NCBI GenBank assembly: GCA_023433345.1
Contig: JAEZDA010000017.1
Location: 62,001 to 126,000, forward strand
Direction: 5' to 3'
Origin: Bacteroidota bacterium
GTDB taxonomy: Bacteria > Bacteroidota > Bacteroidia > Chitinophagales > Chitinophagaceae
DNA: 64,000 nt
The notes beneath the pieces are model-generated. The model made no database searches. It worked only from the letters and a program-made list of their open reading frames with translations, and was not told where the DNA came from. Every line of letters starts with the position of its first letter. Position 1 is the first letter of the stretch. Below are positions 50,700 through 58,440 of the stretch, in pieces. Made by a program: the position numbers and the translations under genes.

Positions 50700-52481
50700 T
50701 TACTTGTAAATTCGGTCTATCGTATCCCTGAATTTTTCCATGATAACCTTTCGTTTCAGTTTTAAGGTAGGTGTTAATTCTCCTGTTTCTATCGTCCACT
50801 CTTCAGGAAGCAATTCAAATTTTTTCACTTGCTCCACGTGATTGAAATAGATATTAAACGCCTCGATAAGTTGTTTATAGAATTTCACAACCTGCGGGTT
50901 TCGGATTGCATCTTCAGCAGTGGTAAATTCAATTTGATTCTGCCGCATCCAATGTCGAAGATTAGGTAATGAAGGTACTATCAGCGCACCCACAAATTTT
51001 TGATCGGCGCCTACAACCATCATTTGCTCAACATAGGGCGACTCCTTCATTTTGTTTTCAATAGGTTGGGGTGCAACATATTTTCCTCCGCTGGTTTTGA
51101 AGAGTTCCTTCTTTCTGTCAGTTATTCTTAAAAATTTTTCATCTTCGAAAACGCCGATGTCACCGGTGTGAAGCCAGCCATCTATAATGGTCTCATCAGT
51201 AAGGTCAGGTCTTTTATAATAGCCCATCATCACGCTCGGGCCTTTTACGCATATTTCACCATCAGGCTCCAGTTTTACTTCCTGCCCGTTGATCACCGGC
51301 CCCACAGTTCCGAATTTCGACCCGTTTTTCCCGCGGCGGTTAACGCTGATAACAGGACTGTTCTCAGTTGGACCATAACCTTCATAAATAGGGATCTGCG
51401 CCGCGTTAAAAATTTTCAGCAGCCTCACCTGGCATGCCGCACTTCCTGTAATAATATATTGCACATTGCCTCCGAGTGCTTCACGCCATTTGCTGAAAAC
51501 CAGTTTATTTGCCACAGACAGTTGCATGTTGTAAAAAATGTTTCCCGGCTTGCTCACGTCATATTGTAATCCGAGTGCAACCGCCCAGTCGAACAATTTC
51601 TTTTTTACGCCGGTAAGGTCTGCTCCCTTACTCATTATTTTTTCATAAACCTTTTCAAGTAATCGTGGCACTGTGCAAAATACCATAGGCTTTACTTCTT
51701 TAAGGTTGTCGCCAAGCGATTCAAGGCTCTCCGCGTAATAAATAGAGATCGCGCTGTGAATGTAGATGTAAGAAACCATCCTCTCAAAAATGTGATTGAG
51801 GGGAAGGAAGCTCAGCGCCCTTCCTTCAGGTTTCTTTTCAAAAGGGAAACTCTTTACACTGTTCAATACATTGCTGACAATATTTTGGTGACTCAGCATA
51901 ACTCCTTTCGGCGTTCCTGTTGTGCCGGATGTATAAATGATCGTTGCGCAGGTTGAAGGCTGTATGGTGTTCCTGATAGCTTCCACCCTGGTGATGTGTT
52001 CATCATTTAAAAGTGTCGCCCAGTGCTTGCCGCCGGGAAGTTCATCAAATGAATAAATATCATGCAGGGAAGGGATCTTTCCTCTTAATGATTCCATCTT
52101 TTCCAAAAGATCTTCGCCACTGCAGAAAATGTACTTTACAGATGCATCATTGTAGATGAACTCAAGTTCACTAATATTTGAGGTCGGGTAAACCGGGCAA
52201 AGGATCACACCGATCTGCTGGCATGCAAGGTCAAGTAATAACCATTCAGGCCTGTTGCGGGAGATGACTGCAATTTTATCCTGGGTATCAACAGTGAGGT
52301 CATTACCTGACAAGCCCAGGGAGAGAAGCCCGGAGGAAAGACGGTTAACCGTTTCAATTACCTCAGAGGTACTGAATTTTCGCCAGCCCCCGTTCTTATC
52401 TTTCGCAGAAAGCATATCCTCTTTTCGGTGCAGTTCAAATTGCTCAAACACAAAATCAAACAGGCGGTTTACCTCTTTCAT
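50700..52481 (-). CDS. Long-chain acyl-CoA synthetase (AMP-forming)
   Basis: 593 aa. The ANL signature is IIYTSGTTGTPKGVMLSH (about residue 185) with YEGYGPTENSP (A5) and GWLHTGDIGVFEDE (A7). The DRKKELFKTSGGKYVAP segment (A8-A10) holds the hinge and catalytic region. It activates fatty acids with ATP and CoA, and belongs to the FAA1/long-chain group. No membrane segment; peripheral. An upstream near-match to a promoter box (TAAGTTTA) touches the ATG, so I do not call it. Confidence 0.92.
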   Translation of the reverse strand: MKEVNRLFDFVFEQFELHRKEDMLSAKDKNGGWRKFSTSEVIETVNRLSSGLLSLGLSGNDLTVDTQDKIAVISRNRPEWLLLDLACQQIGVILCPVYPTSNISELEFIYNDASVKYIFCSGEDLLEKMESLRGKIPSLHDIYSFDELPGGKHWATLLNDEHITRVEAIRNTIQPSTCATIIYTSGTTGTPKGVMLSHQNIVSNVLNSVKSFPFEKKPEGRALSFLPLNHIFERMVSYIYIHSAISIYYAESLESLGDNLKEVKPMVFCTVPRLLEKVYEKIMSKGADLTGVKKKLFDWAVALGLQYDVSKPGNIFYNMQLSVANKLVFSKWREALGGNVQYIITGSAACQVRLLKIFNAAQIPIYEGYGPTENSPVISVNRRGKNGSKFGTVGPVINGQEVKLEPDGEICVKGPSVMMGYYKRPDLTDETIIDGWLHTGDIGVFEDEKFLRITDRKKELFKTSGGKYVAPQPIENKMKESPYVEQMMVVGADQKFVGALIVPSLPNLRHWMRQNQIEFTTAEDAIRNPQVVKFYKQLIEAFNIYFNHVEQVKKFELLPEEWTIETGELTPTLKLKRKVIMEKFRDTIDRIYK

Positions 52482-52603
52482 AAACTTAATGATGGTGTTG
52501 TATGTAAGTTAATGAATTAAAACATTTTAGACGGTGCCCCGTTCATGCGTAGGGAAAAGACGGGTTGAGGGCGAAGGCGGCAAGGTTGGAGAAAAACGGC
52601 GAA

Positions 52604-53605
52604 CTACCGGCTGTAATATTGTTTCTCCGGCATTTTGAAAACGGTAGAACGCTGGAACTTTGTGAGTGCCGAATATTCTTCAGGATGCGCGTTTATCCAG
52701 GCCTGAAATGCAGACAGATTTTGAGCTGCACCAAATATCCATTGATTATATGCATTGAATAAACCATCTCTCAATAGAATCTCATGCTGATCGAATAATT
52801 TATAAGGAAAATTTTTCGCGTGTTCGTTTTGCCAGTCGAGAATAAATCGTGTACGCACCATCGTTAGTACCTCCGCGGTGATACCATGAGAAACAAGTGC
52901 GCTTTGCTTCGCCATTGTTTGAAGAAAAGCTTTGCCGAAGGCTGAAGTTTGTTTTGAGGAAGCGAGAATGTCGGTATCGCTGAAAAGTTTCTTATAACTC
53001 TCCAACAGAATTTCTTTTATCTCCGGGCTTTTAGCTCCGAATGGTTCCATGTTGAGGAATATCTCTCCATAAAGAAGGCTCCATGTTCTGTCCGTTGAAA
53101 AATAGTAGAACCGCGCCGCATTATAATAGTTGCGGGAAAAGGAAGGGTCAGATTCTATCCCTTTCTCCCATTGCGTTATGGCATCAAAATTTTTTTGAGA
53201 CCACATCAGCTCTCCAAGGTCATTATACAGGGCTCCGCTTGATGGGAATTTCTTTAATCCTCTCCTGTAAATTTTATCGGCTTCTTTTGGGTTGCCTTGA
53301 GCGCGGTAAATGTTCCCGGCGATCTGGAAACTTTGATCGTCTGAAACATCACTATCGATCACGGGCCTTATCATCGTTAGTGCCCTGGCAAGATCGTTTT
53401 GATAATAATAGGCGAGAGCCAGCTCTTTTGAAACAGAAAGATTTGAAGGTTCAAGGGCGTAAGCGCGGTTAAGAACAAGTATCGCATTCGGAAAATCGCC
53501 CTGCTTCATAAATGTTTTCGCTGTTTCCTGCAGCTCTTTCACATCCTGGGACATGGCACAGGGGGAAAAGGTGATGAACATCAGGGCTAACAGCAATACT
53601 TTCAT
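52604..53605 (-). CDS. Secreted TPR-repeat protein
   Basis: 333 aa. A signal peptide (LLALMFITFSPCAMSQ, cleavage about residue 20) is followed by about five tetratricopeptide repeats in the first ~175 residues (AKTFMKQGDFPNAILVLNRA; LALAYYYQNDLARALTM; AGNIYRAQGNPKEADKIYRRG; LGELMWSQKNFDAITQWEKG). The C-terminal ~130 residues have no recognised domain. It is probably periplasmic and acts as a scaffold. It starts 30 bp after the DUF1015 gene on the same strand. Confidence 0.82.
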   Translation of the reverse strand: MKVLLLALMFITFSPCAMSQDVKELQETAKTFMKQGDFPNAILVLNRAYALEPSNLSVSKELALAYYYQNDLARALTMIRPVIDSDVSDDQSFQIAGNIYRAQGNPKEADKIYRRGLKKFPSSGALYNDLGELMWSQKNFDAITQWEKGIESDPSFSRNYYNAARFYYFSTDRTWSLLYGEIFLNMEPFGAKSPEIKEILLESYKKLFSDTDILASSKQTSAFGKAFLQTMAKQSALVSHGITAEVLTMVRTRFILDWQNEHAKNFPYKLFDQHEILLRDGLFNAYNQWIFGAAQNLSAFQAWINAHPEEYSALTKFQRSTVFKMPEKQYYSR

Positions 53606-53635
53606 GTGGAAGCAGTTTTCGTTTAACCGTATCCG

Positions 53636-54865
53636 TTAGTCGATCAGGTGGGTGAGAAGGCCATCGCGAAGTTTGGGCTCAAACCATGTGCTTTTTGGAG
53701 GCATTACATTTCCACTGTCTGCAATTGTAAGTAATTGATCCATGCTCACCGGGTAGAAACTTAGGGCCATTGCCATTTCACCGTTGTCCACTCTTTTTAC
53801 GAGTTCGCCGAGCCCGCGAATGCCTCCCACAAAATCAATTCTTGTATCGGTGCGCTGATCAAGAATGTTTAAGATAGGGGCGAAGATATTTTCCTGCGCA
53901 ATGGTGGTATCCAGCACGCCGATTGGGTCTTCCTTCCATGTTCCCGCCCTGGCAGTCAATTTATACCATTGCTTAGGGAGGTAAAGACCAAATTCGTGCA
54001 ATGCAGTTGGGCGAACCTGTTCAGAAGATTTTTCAACTTCAAATTTTTCACTGATTCGGTTCAAAACTTCTTCTGCAGATAAACCGTTAAGGTCGGCAAC
54101 CACGCGGTTATAATCAAGAATGTGAAGTTGATTGTCTGGGAAAAGCGTGGTGAGAAACCAAGAAGCCCCGGAAGGCGCATCCTTGCCAAGAGCTGCTCTC
54201 ACTTTTGCAGCCGAGGCAGCACGGTGGTGACCATCTGCAATATATGTTGCCGGCACATCGGTTTTAAAAGCTTTGGAAATAGAAGCGATCACATCATCGT
54301 CATTAACGATCCAGATGCTGTGTTGAATGCCATCATCTGCAATAAAATCGTACTGCGGATTTTTCTCTTTGGTCCATTTATTTATTATTGAATCGATCTT
54401 ATCAACGTGGCGATAGGTGAGGAAAACATTTCCTGTTTGGGCCATAATTGTTTTCATGTGATCGATCCTGTCTTTCTCCTTTTCGGGGCGGGTGAACTCG
54501 TGTTTCTTTATAAGGCCTTTTTCATAATCATTCACCGAACTTCCGCACACAAGCCCTGTTTGGCTCCTGCCATCCATGATGAGCCTGTATAAATAATAAC
54601 AGGGTTTGCTTTCGCGGAAAAGCAATTTCCTCCCGATAAAAGCTTGCAGATTTTCTTTCGCCTTATCATAAACCTGTTGCGAATGAATGTCTACTGATTC
54701 CGGCAGATCTATTTCGCTCTTTGTAATATGAAGAAATGAATTCGGGTTTCCCTGTGCCTCAACTTTTGCCTCTTTACTGTTCAAAACATCATACGGCCTG
54801 GAGGCAACGGCTTTTGCATGTTGTGGTTCGGGACGCAAAGCCATAAACGGAGTAATTGTTACCAT
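53636..54865 (-). CDS. DUF1015-family protein (HPr-Ser-P / SerC-linked)
   Basis: 409 aa, matching DUF1015 (about 400 aa). The N-terminal FMALRPEPQHAKAVASRPYDV is the family start, and YIADGHHRAASA is its His-rich signature. The biochemical function is not established. In Bacteroidota the gene usually follows serC and serA, and a role linked to serine metabolism has been inferred from that. Here serC is 71 bp upstream with no serA between. An exact promoter box lies at 54897-54904, so it also has its own transcript. Confidence 0.88.
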   Translation of the reverse strand: MVTITPFMALRPEPQHAKAVASRPYDVLNSKEAKVEAQGNPNSFLHITKSEIDLPESVDIHSQQVYDKAKENLQAFIGRKLLFRESKPCYYLYRLIMDGRSQTGLVCGSSVNDYEKGLIKKHEFTRPEKEKDRIDHMKTIMAQTGNVFLTYRHVDKIDSIINKWTKEKNPQYDFIADDGIQHSIWIVNDDDVIASISKAFKTDVPATYIADGHHRAASAAKVRAALGKDAPSGASWFLTTLFPDNQLHILDYNRVVADLNGLSAEEVLNRISEKFEVEKSSEQVRPTALHEFGLYLPKQWYKLTARAGTWKEDPIGVLDTTIAQENIFAPILNILDQRTDTRIDFVGGIRGLGELVKRVDNGEMAMALSFYPVSMDQLLTIADSGNVMPPKSTWFEPKLRDGLLTHLID

Positions 54866-54896
54866 CTCTTATTAGTGAATTTCTTAATTAGGGATG

Positions 54897-54904
54897 CAAA
54901 TATA
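54897..54904 (-). promoter_or_regulatory. Bacteroidetes -7 box for the DUF1015 gene
   Basis: The minus strand reads TATATTTG, an exact TAnnTTTG, 31 nt upstream of the ATG at 54865. It lies in the serC-DUF1015 gap, so DUF1015 and the TPR gene can be transcribed apart from serC. Confidence 0.55.
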
Positions 54905-54936
54905 CTGAAGATAAGGAAGGAAAAGCGTTTGCAGCC

Positions 54937-56031
54937 TTAGGCAACATGCCGGGTGAAATTGCGCATCGTTTCAATTAGAAATTCCACGCTTTCCAAAGGC
55001 AGGGCATTATATAATGAGGCCCTGAAGCCTCCGGCACTGCGATGTCCCTTAATGCCATATATGCCTGACTCTTCACAATAGCGTAGAAAACGCTCTTCAA
55101 GCTGCGGTTCTTTTATTGTGAAACAAACATTCATAAGGCTACGGCTTTCTCCTTCCACATTCGCAGAAAATAATTCATTGTTGTCAATCTCATCATACAA
55201 AAGTTCCGCTTTCTTATCATTCTTTTCCGCCATTGCTGTTGCTCCTCCATTTTCTTTCAACCAGCGAAGTGTGAGCATTGAAACATACACTGCAAAAACC
55301 GGTGGTGTATTGAGCATGCTCCCTTCAGCGATATGGTTTCGATAATCCATCATTGTTGGTAACTGACGTTTAACTCTGCCCAGGATATTCTTGTTTACGA
55401 TCACCAGGGTGGCTCCTGCAACGCCCAGGTTTTTTTGTGCTCCCGCGTAGATCAGGTCGAAGGAATTGAAGTCCATCGGCCGGCTCAGTATATCACTGCT
55501 CATATCGGCCACAACAGGAATGCTCATACGCGGTATGTTACGCCATTGCGTGCCATAAATGGTGTTGTTGGTGGTAAGATGAAAATACCTCGCATCATTG
55601 GGAATTGCGAAATCATCAGGGATATAACAGTAGTTGCGATCTTTCGATGAGCACACTATCTCTGTTTTTCCAAAAAGCTTTGCCTCCTTTATCGCCTTTG
55701 AACTCCACACGCCTGTGTCTGCATAAGCAGCGCAGCATTTTTCATCAAGCAGGTTCATCGGCACCTGCATGAATTGGGTTGAAGCGCCACCATGTAAAAA
55801 CAACACCTCATGATCGCTATCGAGCGACATCAGTTCTCTCACCAATTGCCTGGCTTCCTCCATTATGGCAGTGAAGGCAGGGGTGCGGTGGCCGATCTCA
55901 AGTATCGATAAGCCAGTTGATCCGTATCCCAAAACGCCGCCAGCGGCCTGTTCAAATACTTCCTTAGGTAAAAGGGATGGGCCTGCATTGAAATTATGGA
56001 TAGGAGACACCTGCAAAGTCGAATTTTTCAT
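54937..56031 (-). CDS. serC: Phosphoserine aminotransferase (start set at 56031)
   Basis: 364 aa from the ATG at 56031. HNFNAGPSLLPKEV opens SerC, LFLHGGASTQF binds PLP phosphate, and YAGAQKNLGVAG holds the Schiff-base Lys. KGHRSAGGFRASLYNA is the C-terminal substrate-binding Arg region. It makes 3-phosphoserine from 3-phosphohydroxypyruvate and glutamate. The frame also offers TTG (56040) and ATG (56037), but TACCTTTG (minus strand, 56038-56045) covers them, so a transcript from this box can only use 56031. serA is not adjacent. Confidence 0.95.
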   Translation of the reverse strand: MKNSTLQVSPIHNFNAGPSLLPKEVFEQAAGGVLGYGSTGLSILEIGHRTPAFTAIMEEARQLVRELMSLDSDHEVLFLHGGASTQFMQVPMNLLDEKCCAAYADTGVWSSKAIKEAKLFGKTEIVCSSKDRNYCYIPDDFAIPNDARYFHLTTNNTIYGTQWRNIPRMSIPVVADMSSDILSRPMDFNSFDLIYAGAQKNLGVAGATLVIVNKNILGRVKRQLPTMMDYRNHIAEGSMLNTPPVFAVYVSMLTLRWLKENGGATAMAEKNDKKAELLYDEIDNNELFSANVEGESRSLMNVCFTIKEPQLEERFLRYCEESGIYGIKGHRSAGGFRASLYNALPLESVEFLIETMRNFTRHVA

Positions 56032-56037
56032 CGGCAT

Positions 56038-56045
56038 CAAAGGTA
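56038..56045 (-). promoter_or_regulatory. Bacteroidetes -7 box for serC
   Basis: The minus strand reads TACCTTTG (exact TAnnTTTG), 6 nt from the ATG at 56031. Its G touches the alternative ATG at 56037, which therefore lies inside the promoter. The inferred leader is 1-3 nt. Confidence 0.6.
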
Positions 56046-56065
56046 GTAATTCAAATTATGGCAGG

Positions 56066-57022
56066 TTAATCTTCCTGCCTGCCGATCATCTTTCCTTTGT
56101 ATTCAGCCGTGTCTTTTGGCGCTTGAAACGATGGGGAGTTCAACAGAAGATCCAGATCCGGCTGGCCTGCATCAACCCATGCAGTATACCAAAACGATGC
56201 AACAGAGTGTACCGACTGCCGCATTCTTCTTTCAACCATTCCATTCAACATGTCATTGTAAGCCCGGGTATAGGAAGATGCATATTGTTTCACCACAATT
56301 CCGTTTCGCTCTTCAAAGGAATAACGCTGATCACTTCCACGTGCTTCAGATAATCTTTTTTCAAATTTCAAAACACTGTCACTTGCGAGGGAGCTTTCTA
56401 ATATTCGTTTCCAGATAAACTCAGATGTATTGGAAATGTATTCCGCTTTGTTCATGAAAAAGTCAAACTCATCATCTGCCAGTAGTTCCGGTATCCGGCT
56501 TTCCCAAAATCCGTGAATACCGTGTTGGCCGGTATGCTGACCGTTATGATTGTGCGAAGTATGCAGGGGAACATGCGCATCGGCGATGTAGTGACCTATT
56601 TCAGCGCTGTTTTTTAATATACGGCTAAGGTCGTGATCACGAAATGCCTTTGTAAGCCTGTACTGCATTGTGAGTATATGCCATGGAACTATACCGCGCG
56701 ATAGGACGGTGTCCAGGGAATATTTTTCAACCGCCTTATCAAACTGCCTCGGCAAGGAATCAAAAGGATAAGTTCCGTAGAGATCAATATCTATATAATG
56801 CCTCGGTCCCTCATCTGCAACGGCATATCGGCGCTTGTCGGGGTCGGGCGCATGTTCTATAAGAAAAGAAAGGTGTTTTTTATAAAAAGACAGCATTTGC
56901 TTTGGTAAAATGTAAACGGCGTATTCATTTATCTTTTTATGGCCGAAGAATCCCCAACAATAGCTTTGCAGGCTGCATGCAATGAGCATCAGGATAAGTA
57001 TCGTTGTGCGAACGATCATCAC
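56066..57022 (-). CDS. Zinc-dependent phospholipase C / S1-P1 nuclease-like exported protein
   Basis: 318 aa. The signal peptide ends at Cys22, leaving Trp23 as the mature N-terminus (WGFFGHKKINEYAV); the N-terminal Trp of the PLC/S1-P1 fold binds zinc through its backbone. HYIDIDLYG, IGHYIADAHVPLHTSHNHNGQ and HGIHGFWESRI supply the His and Asp zinc ligands. Function could be phospholipase, nuclease or neither; the fold cannot separate these. The gene is in the same run as the DUF502 gene (3 bp gap). Confidence 0.8.
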   Translation of the reverse strand: MMIVRTTILILMLIACSLQSYCWGFFGHKKINEYAVYILPKQMLSFYKKHLSFLIEHAPDPDKRRYAVADEGPRHYIDIDLYGTYPFDSLPRQFDKAVEKYSLDTVLSRGIVPWHILTMQYRLTKAFRDHDLSRILKNSAEIGHYIADAHVPLHTSHNHNGQHTGQHGIHGFWESRIPELLADDEFDFFMNKAEYISNTSEFIWKRILESSLASDSVLKFEKRLSEARGSDQRYSFEERNGIVVKQYASSYTRAYNDMLNGMVERRMRQSVHSVASFWYTAWVDAGQPDLDLLLNSPSFQAPKDTAEYKGKMIGRQED

Positions 57023-57025
57023 TGT

Positions 57026-57652
57026 TTACAGGACTTCGGTTTTGTTTAACTCCTCGGCAATGTCAGTAACGCCGCCGCTCACGGCAAACTTCATGGTTTG
57101 CGTGCTGCTGATGTGAGTGATCGGTTTAATGCGTGATTTCGGAATCACATATACATTTCCTGCAACCGAATAGGCCATGGGAATGTACACTGCAATATGG
57201 TCATTCAACCCGAAGTCGTCCATATTTTCCCTGGTAATAAACCCCAGGCGCCATACATCATTATCATCTACATTGGCAAGCACGTTCTGGGTGAACTTCT
57301 TTTTGTCTCCTGCAAATGCTTCGAAGAAATCTCTTGTGGTGGAATAGATATGTTTTATACCTGGTGCTTTTTGCATGAATTTATCCATGAAACTCACAAT
57401 GCGCCCCGTTATGAAGAAGGAACTGAAATAGCCGATCAGAACGATCGTGGCAAGTATCACGATAAAGCCTGCCCCGTAATTCTGAACATGCCTGACGCCC
57501 ATCTCATCCGTATAACTGAAAATAGGGATCCAGCTGTCTATAGTAGTGATGATCCAGAAAATTGCATAAATGGTTATCGCAACAGGAGCCAGTATCAGCA
57601 GGCCCTGGAAAAAATATTGTAGAAGACTCTTGAAGTTGAACAGCTTTTTCAT
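57026..57652 (-). CDS. DUF502-family membrane protein
   Basis: 208 aa with two membrane segments (about 10-35 and 55-80), the second followed by a cytoplasmic or periplasmic C-terminal domain. The DUF502 signature segments PGIKHIYSTTRDF and VYIPMAYSVAGNVYVIPKSRI are present. Homologues are widespread in bacteria and plant plastids; function unknown. It is divergent from tetR with its own box at 57658-57665. Confidence 0.87.
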   Translation of the reverse strand: MKKLFNFKSLLQYFFQGLLILAPVAITIYAIFWIITTIDSWIPIFSYTDEMGVRHVQNYGAGFIVILATIVLIGYFSSFFITGRIVSFMDKFMQKAPGIKHIYSTTRDFFEAFAGDKKKFTQNVLANVDDNDVWRLGFITRENMDDFGLNDHIAVYIPMAYSVAGNVYVIPKSRIKPITHISSTQTMKFAVSGGVTDIAEELNKTEVL

Positions 57653-57657
57653 AACAA

Positions 57658-57665
57658 CAAAGGTA
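57658..57665 (-). promoter_or_regulatory. Bacteroidetes -7 box for the DUF502 operon
   Basis: The minus strand reads TACCTTTG (exact TAnnTTTG), 5 nt from the ATG at 57652, implying a leader of about 1 nt. Confidence 0.6.
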
Positions 57666-57745
57666 AGAGAGCCTCATCAACCCTTTTGGGGATGTTTGAG
57701 GTACCCACCCGAAATAAATTTGATGAACGGATGAAAAAAAATTCA

Positions 57746-57777
57746 ATGGAAACTCTGGTTACGATTAAAGTTTCCAT
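57746..57777. promoter_or_regulatory. Probable TetR operator: 9+9 bp perfect inverted repeat
   Basis: ATGGAAACT (57746-57754) and its exact complement AGTTTCCAT (57769-57777) are separated by 14 bases. The right arm's last base is the first base of the promoter box, and tetR starts 15 bp further on. A TetR dimer bound here would block its own promoter and the efflux operon. Confidence 0.75.
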
Positions 57778-57784
57778 AGTTTTG
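57777..57784 (+). promoter_or_regulatory. Bacteroidetes -7 box for the tetR-efflux operon
   Basis: TAGTTTTG (exact TAnnTTTG), 8 nt before the ATG at 57793, overlapping the operator by one base. Confidence 0.65.
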
Positions 57785-57792
57785 CGCCCGTT

Positions 57793-58428
57793 ATGTCAGA
57801 AACAGTGATCAGAGACCGGATAAAAAAATCTGCCCACGACCTCGTAATACGGTATGGGATAAGGAGTGTAAGTATGGATGATTTTGCCTCAAGCCTCGGT
57901 ATGAGCAAGAAAACCATTTACCAGTATTATAAAGATAAAGATGAGCTGGTAGATGCCATCATTACCGACATCATTCTCCGCAACAAGGAAATTTGCGTGT
58001 GCGACAGGCAGGAGTCAAAAGATGCCATACACGAACTGTTTCTCGCACTCGACATGATGGGTGTTGTAATGGAATCAATGAATCCTGTGGTGATGTTCGA
58101 TATGCAGAAATATCATCCTGCATGTTTCGGAAAATTTATAAAGCATAAGGACGAATACCTGTATAACGTAGTAATTCAAAACCTGCATCGGGGCATACGC
58201 GAAGATCTCTACCGCAGTGATCTGAATGTTGAACTGATGGCCAGGTTTCGGGTTGACAGTCTTCTCATTCCATTCAACCCGGGTTTTACGCAGAATGTAA
58301 AAATGGCATTAGACGAGGCTCACAAGGAATTGCTCATGCACTATCTCTATGGCATAGCGAGCCCGAAAGGATATAAACTGATTGAAAAATACCTGAAACA
58401 AAGAAAATCTAAGAAGAAAGAAAATTAA
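57793..58428 (+). CDS. TetR/AcrR-family transcriptional regulator
   Basis: 211 aa. The HTH is at ~10-55 (LVIRYGIRSVSMDDFASSLGMSKKTIYQYYKDKDEL), with the Tyr-Tyr turn of TetR regulators. The variable C-terminal domain (~60-200) would bind a ligand. It starts the operon with TolC, adaptor and RND pump, so it is the likely local repressor. The inverted repeat just upstream fits autoregulation. Confidence 0.92.
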   Translation: MSETVIRDRIKKSAHDLVIRYGIRSVSMDDFASSLGMSKKTIYQYYKDKDELVDAIITDIILRNKEICVCDRQESKDAIHELFLALDMMGVVMESMNPVVMFDMQKYHPACFGKFIKHKDEYLYNVVIQNLHRGIREDLYRSDLNVELMARFRVDSLLIPFNPGFTQNVKMALDEAHKELLMHYLYGIASPKGYKLIEKYLKQRKSKKKEN

Positions 58429-58440
58429 TTCAAACCTTTT

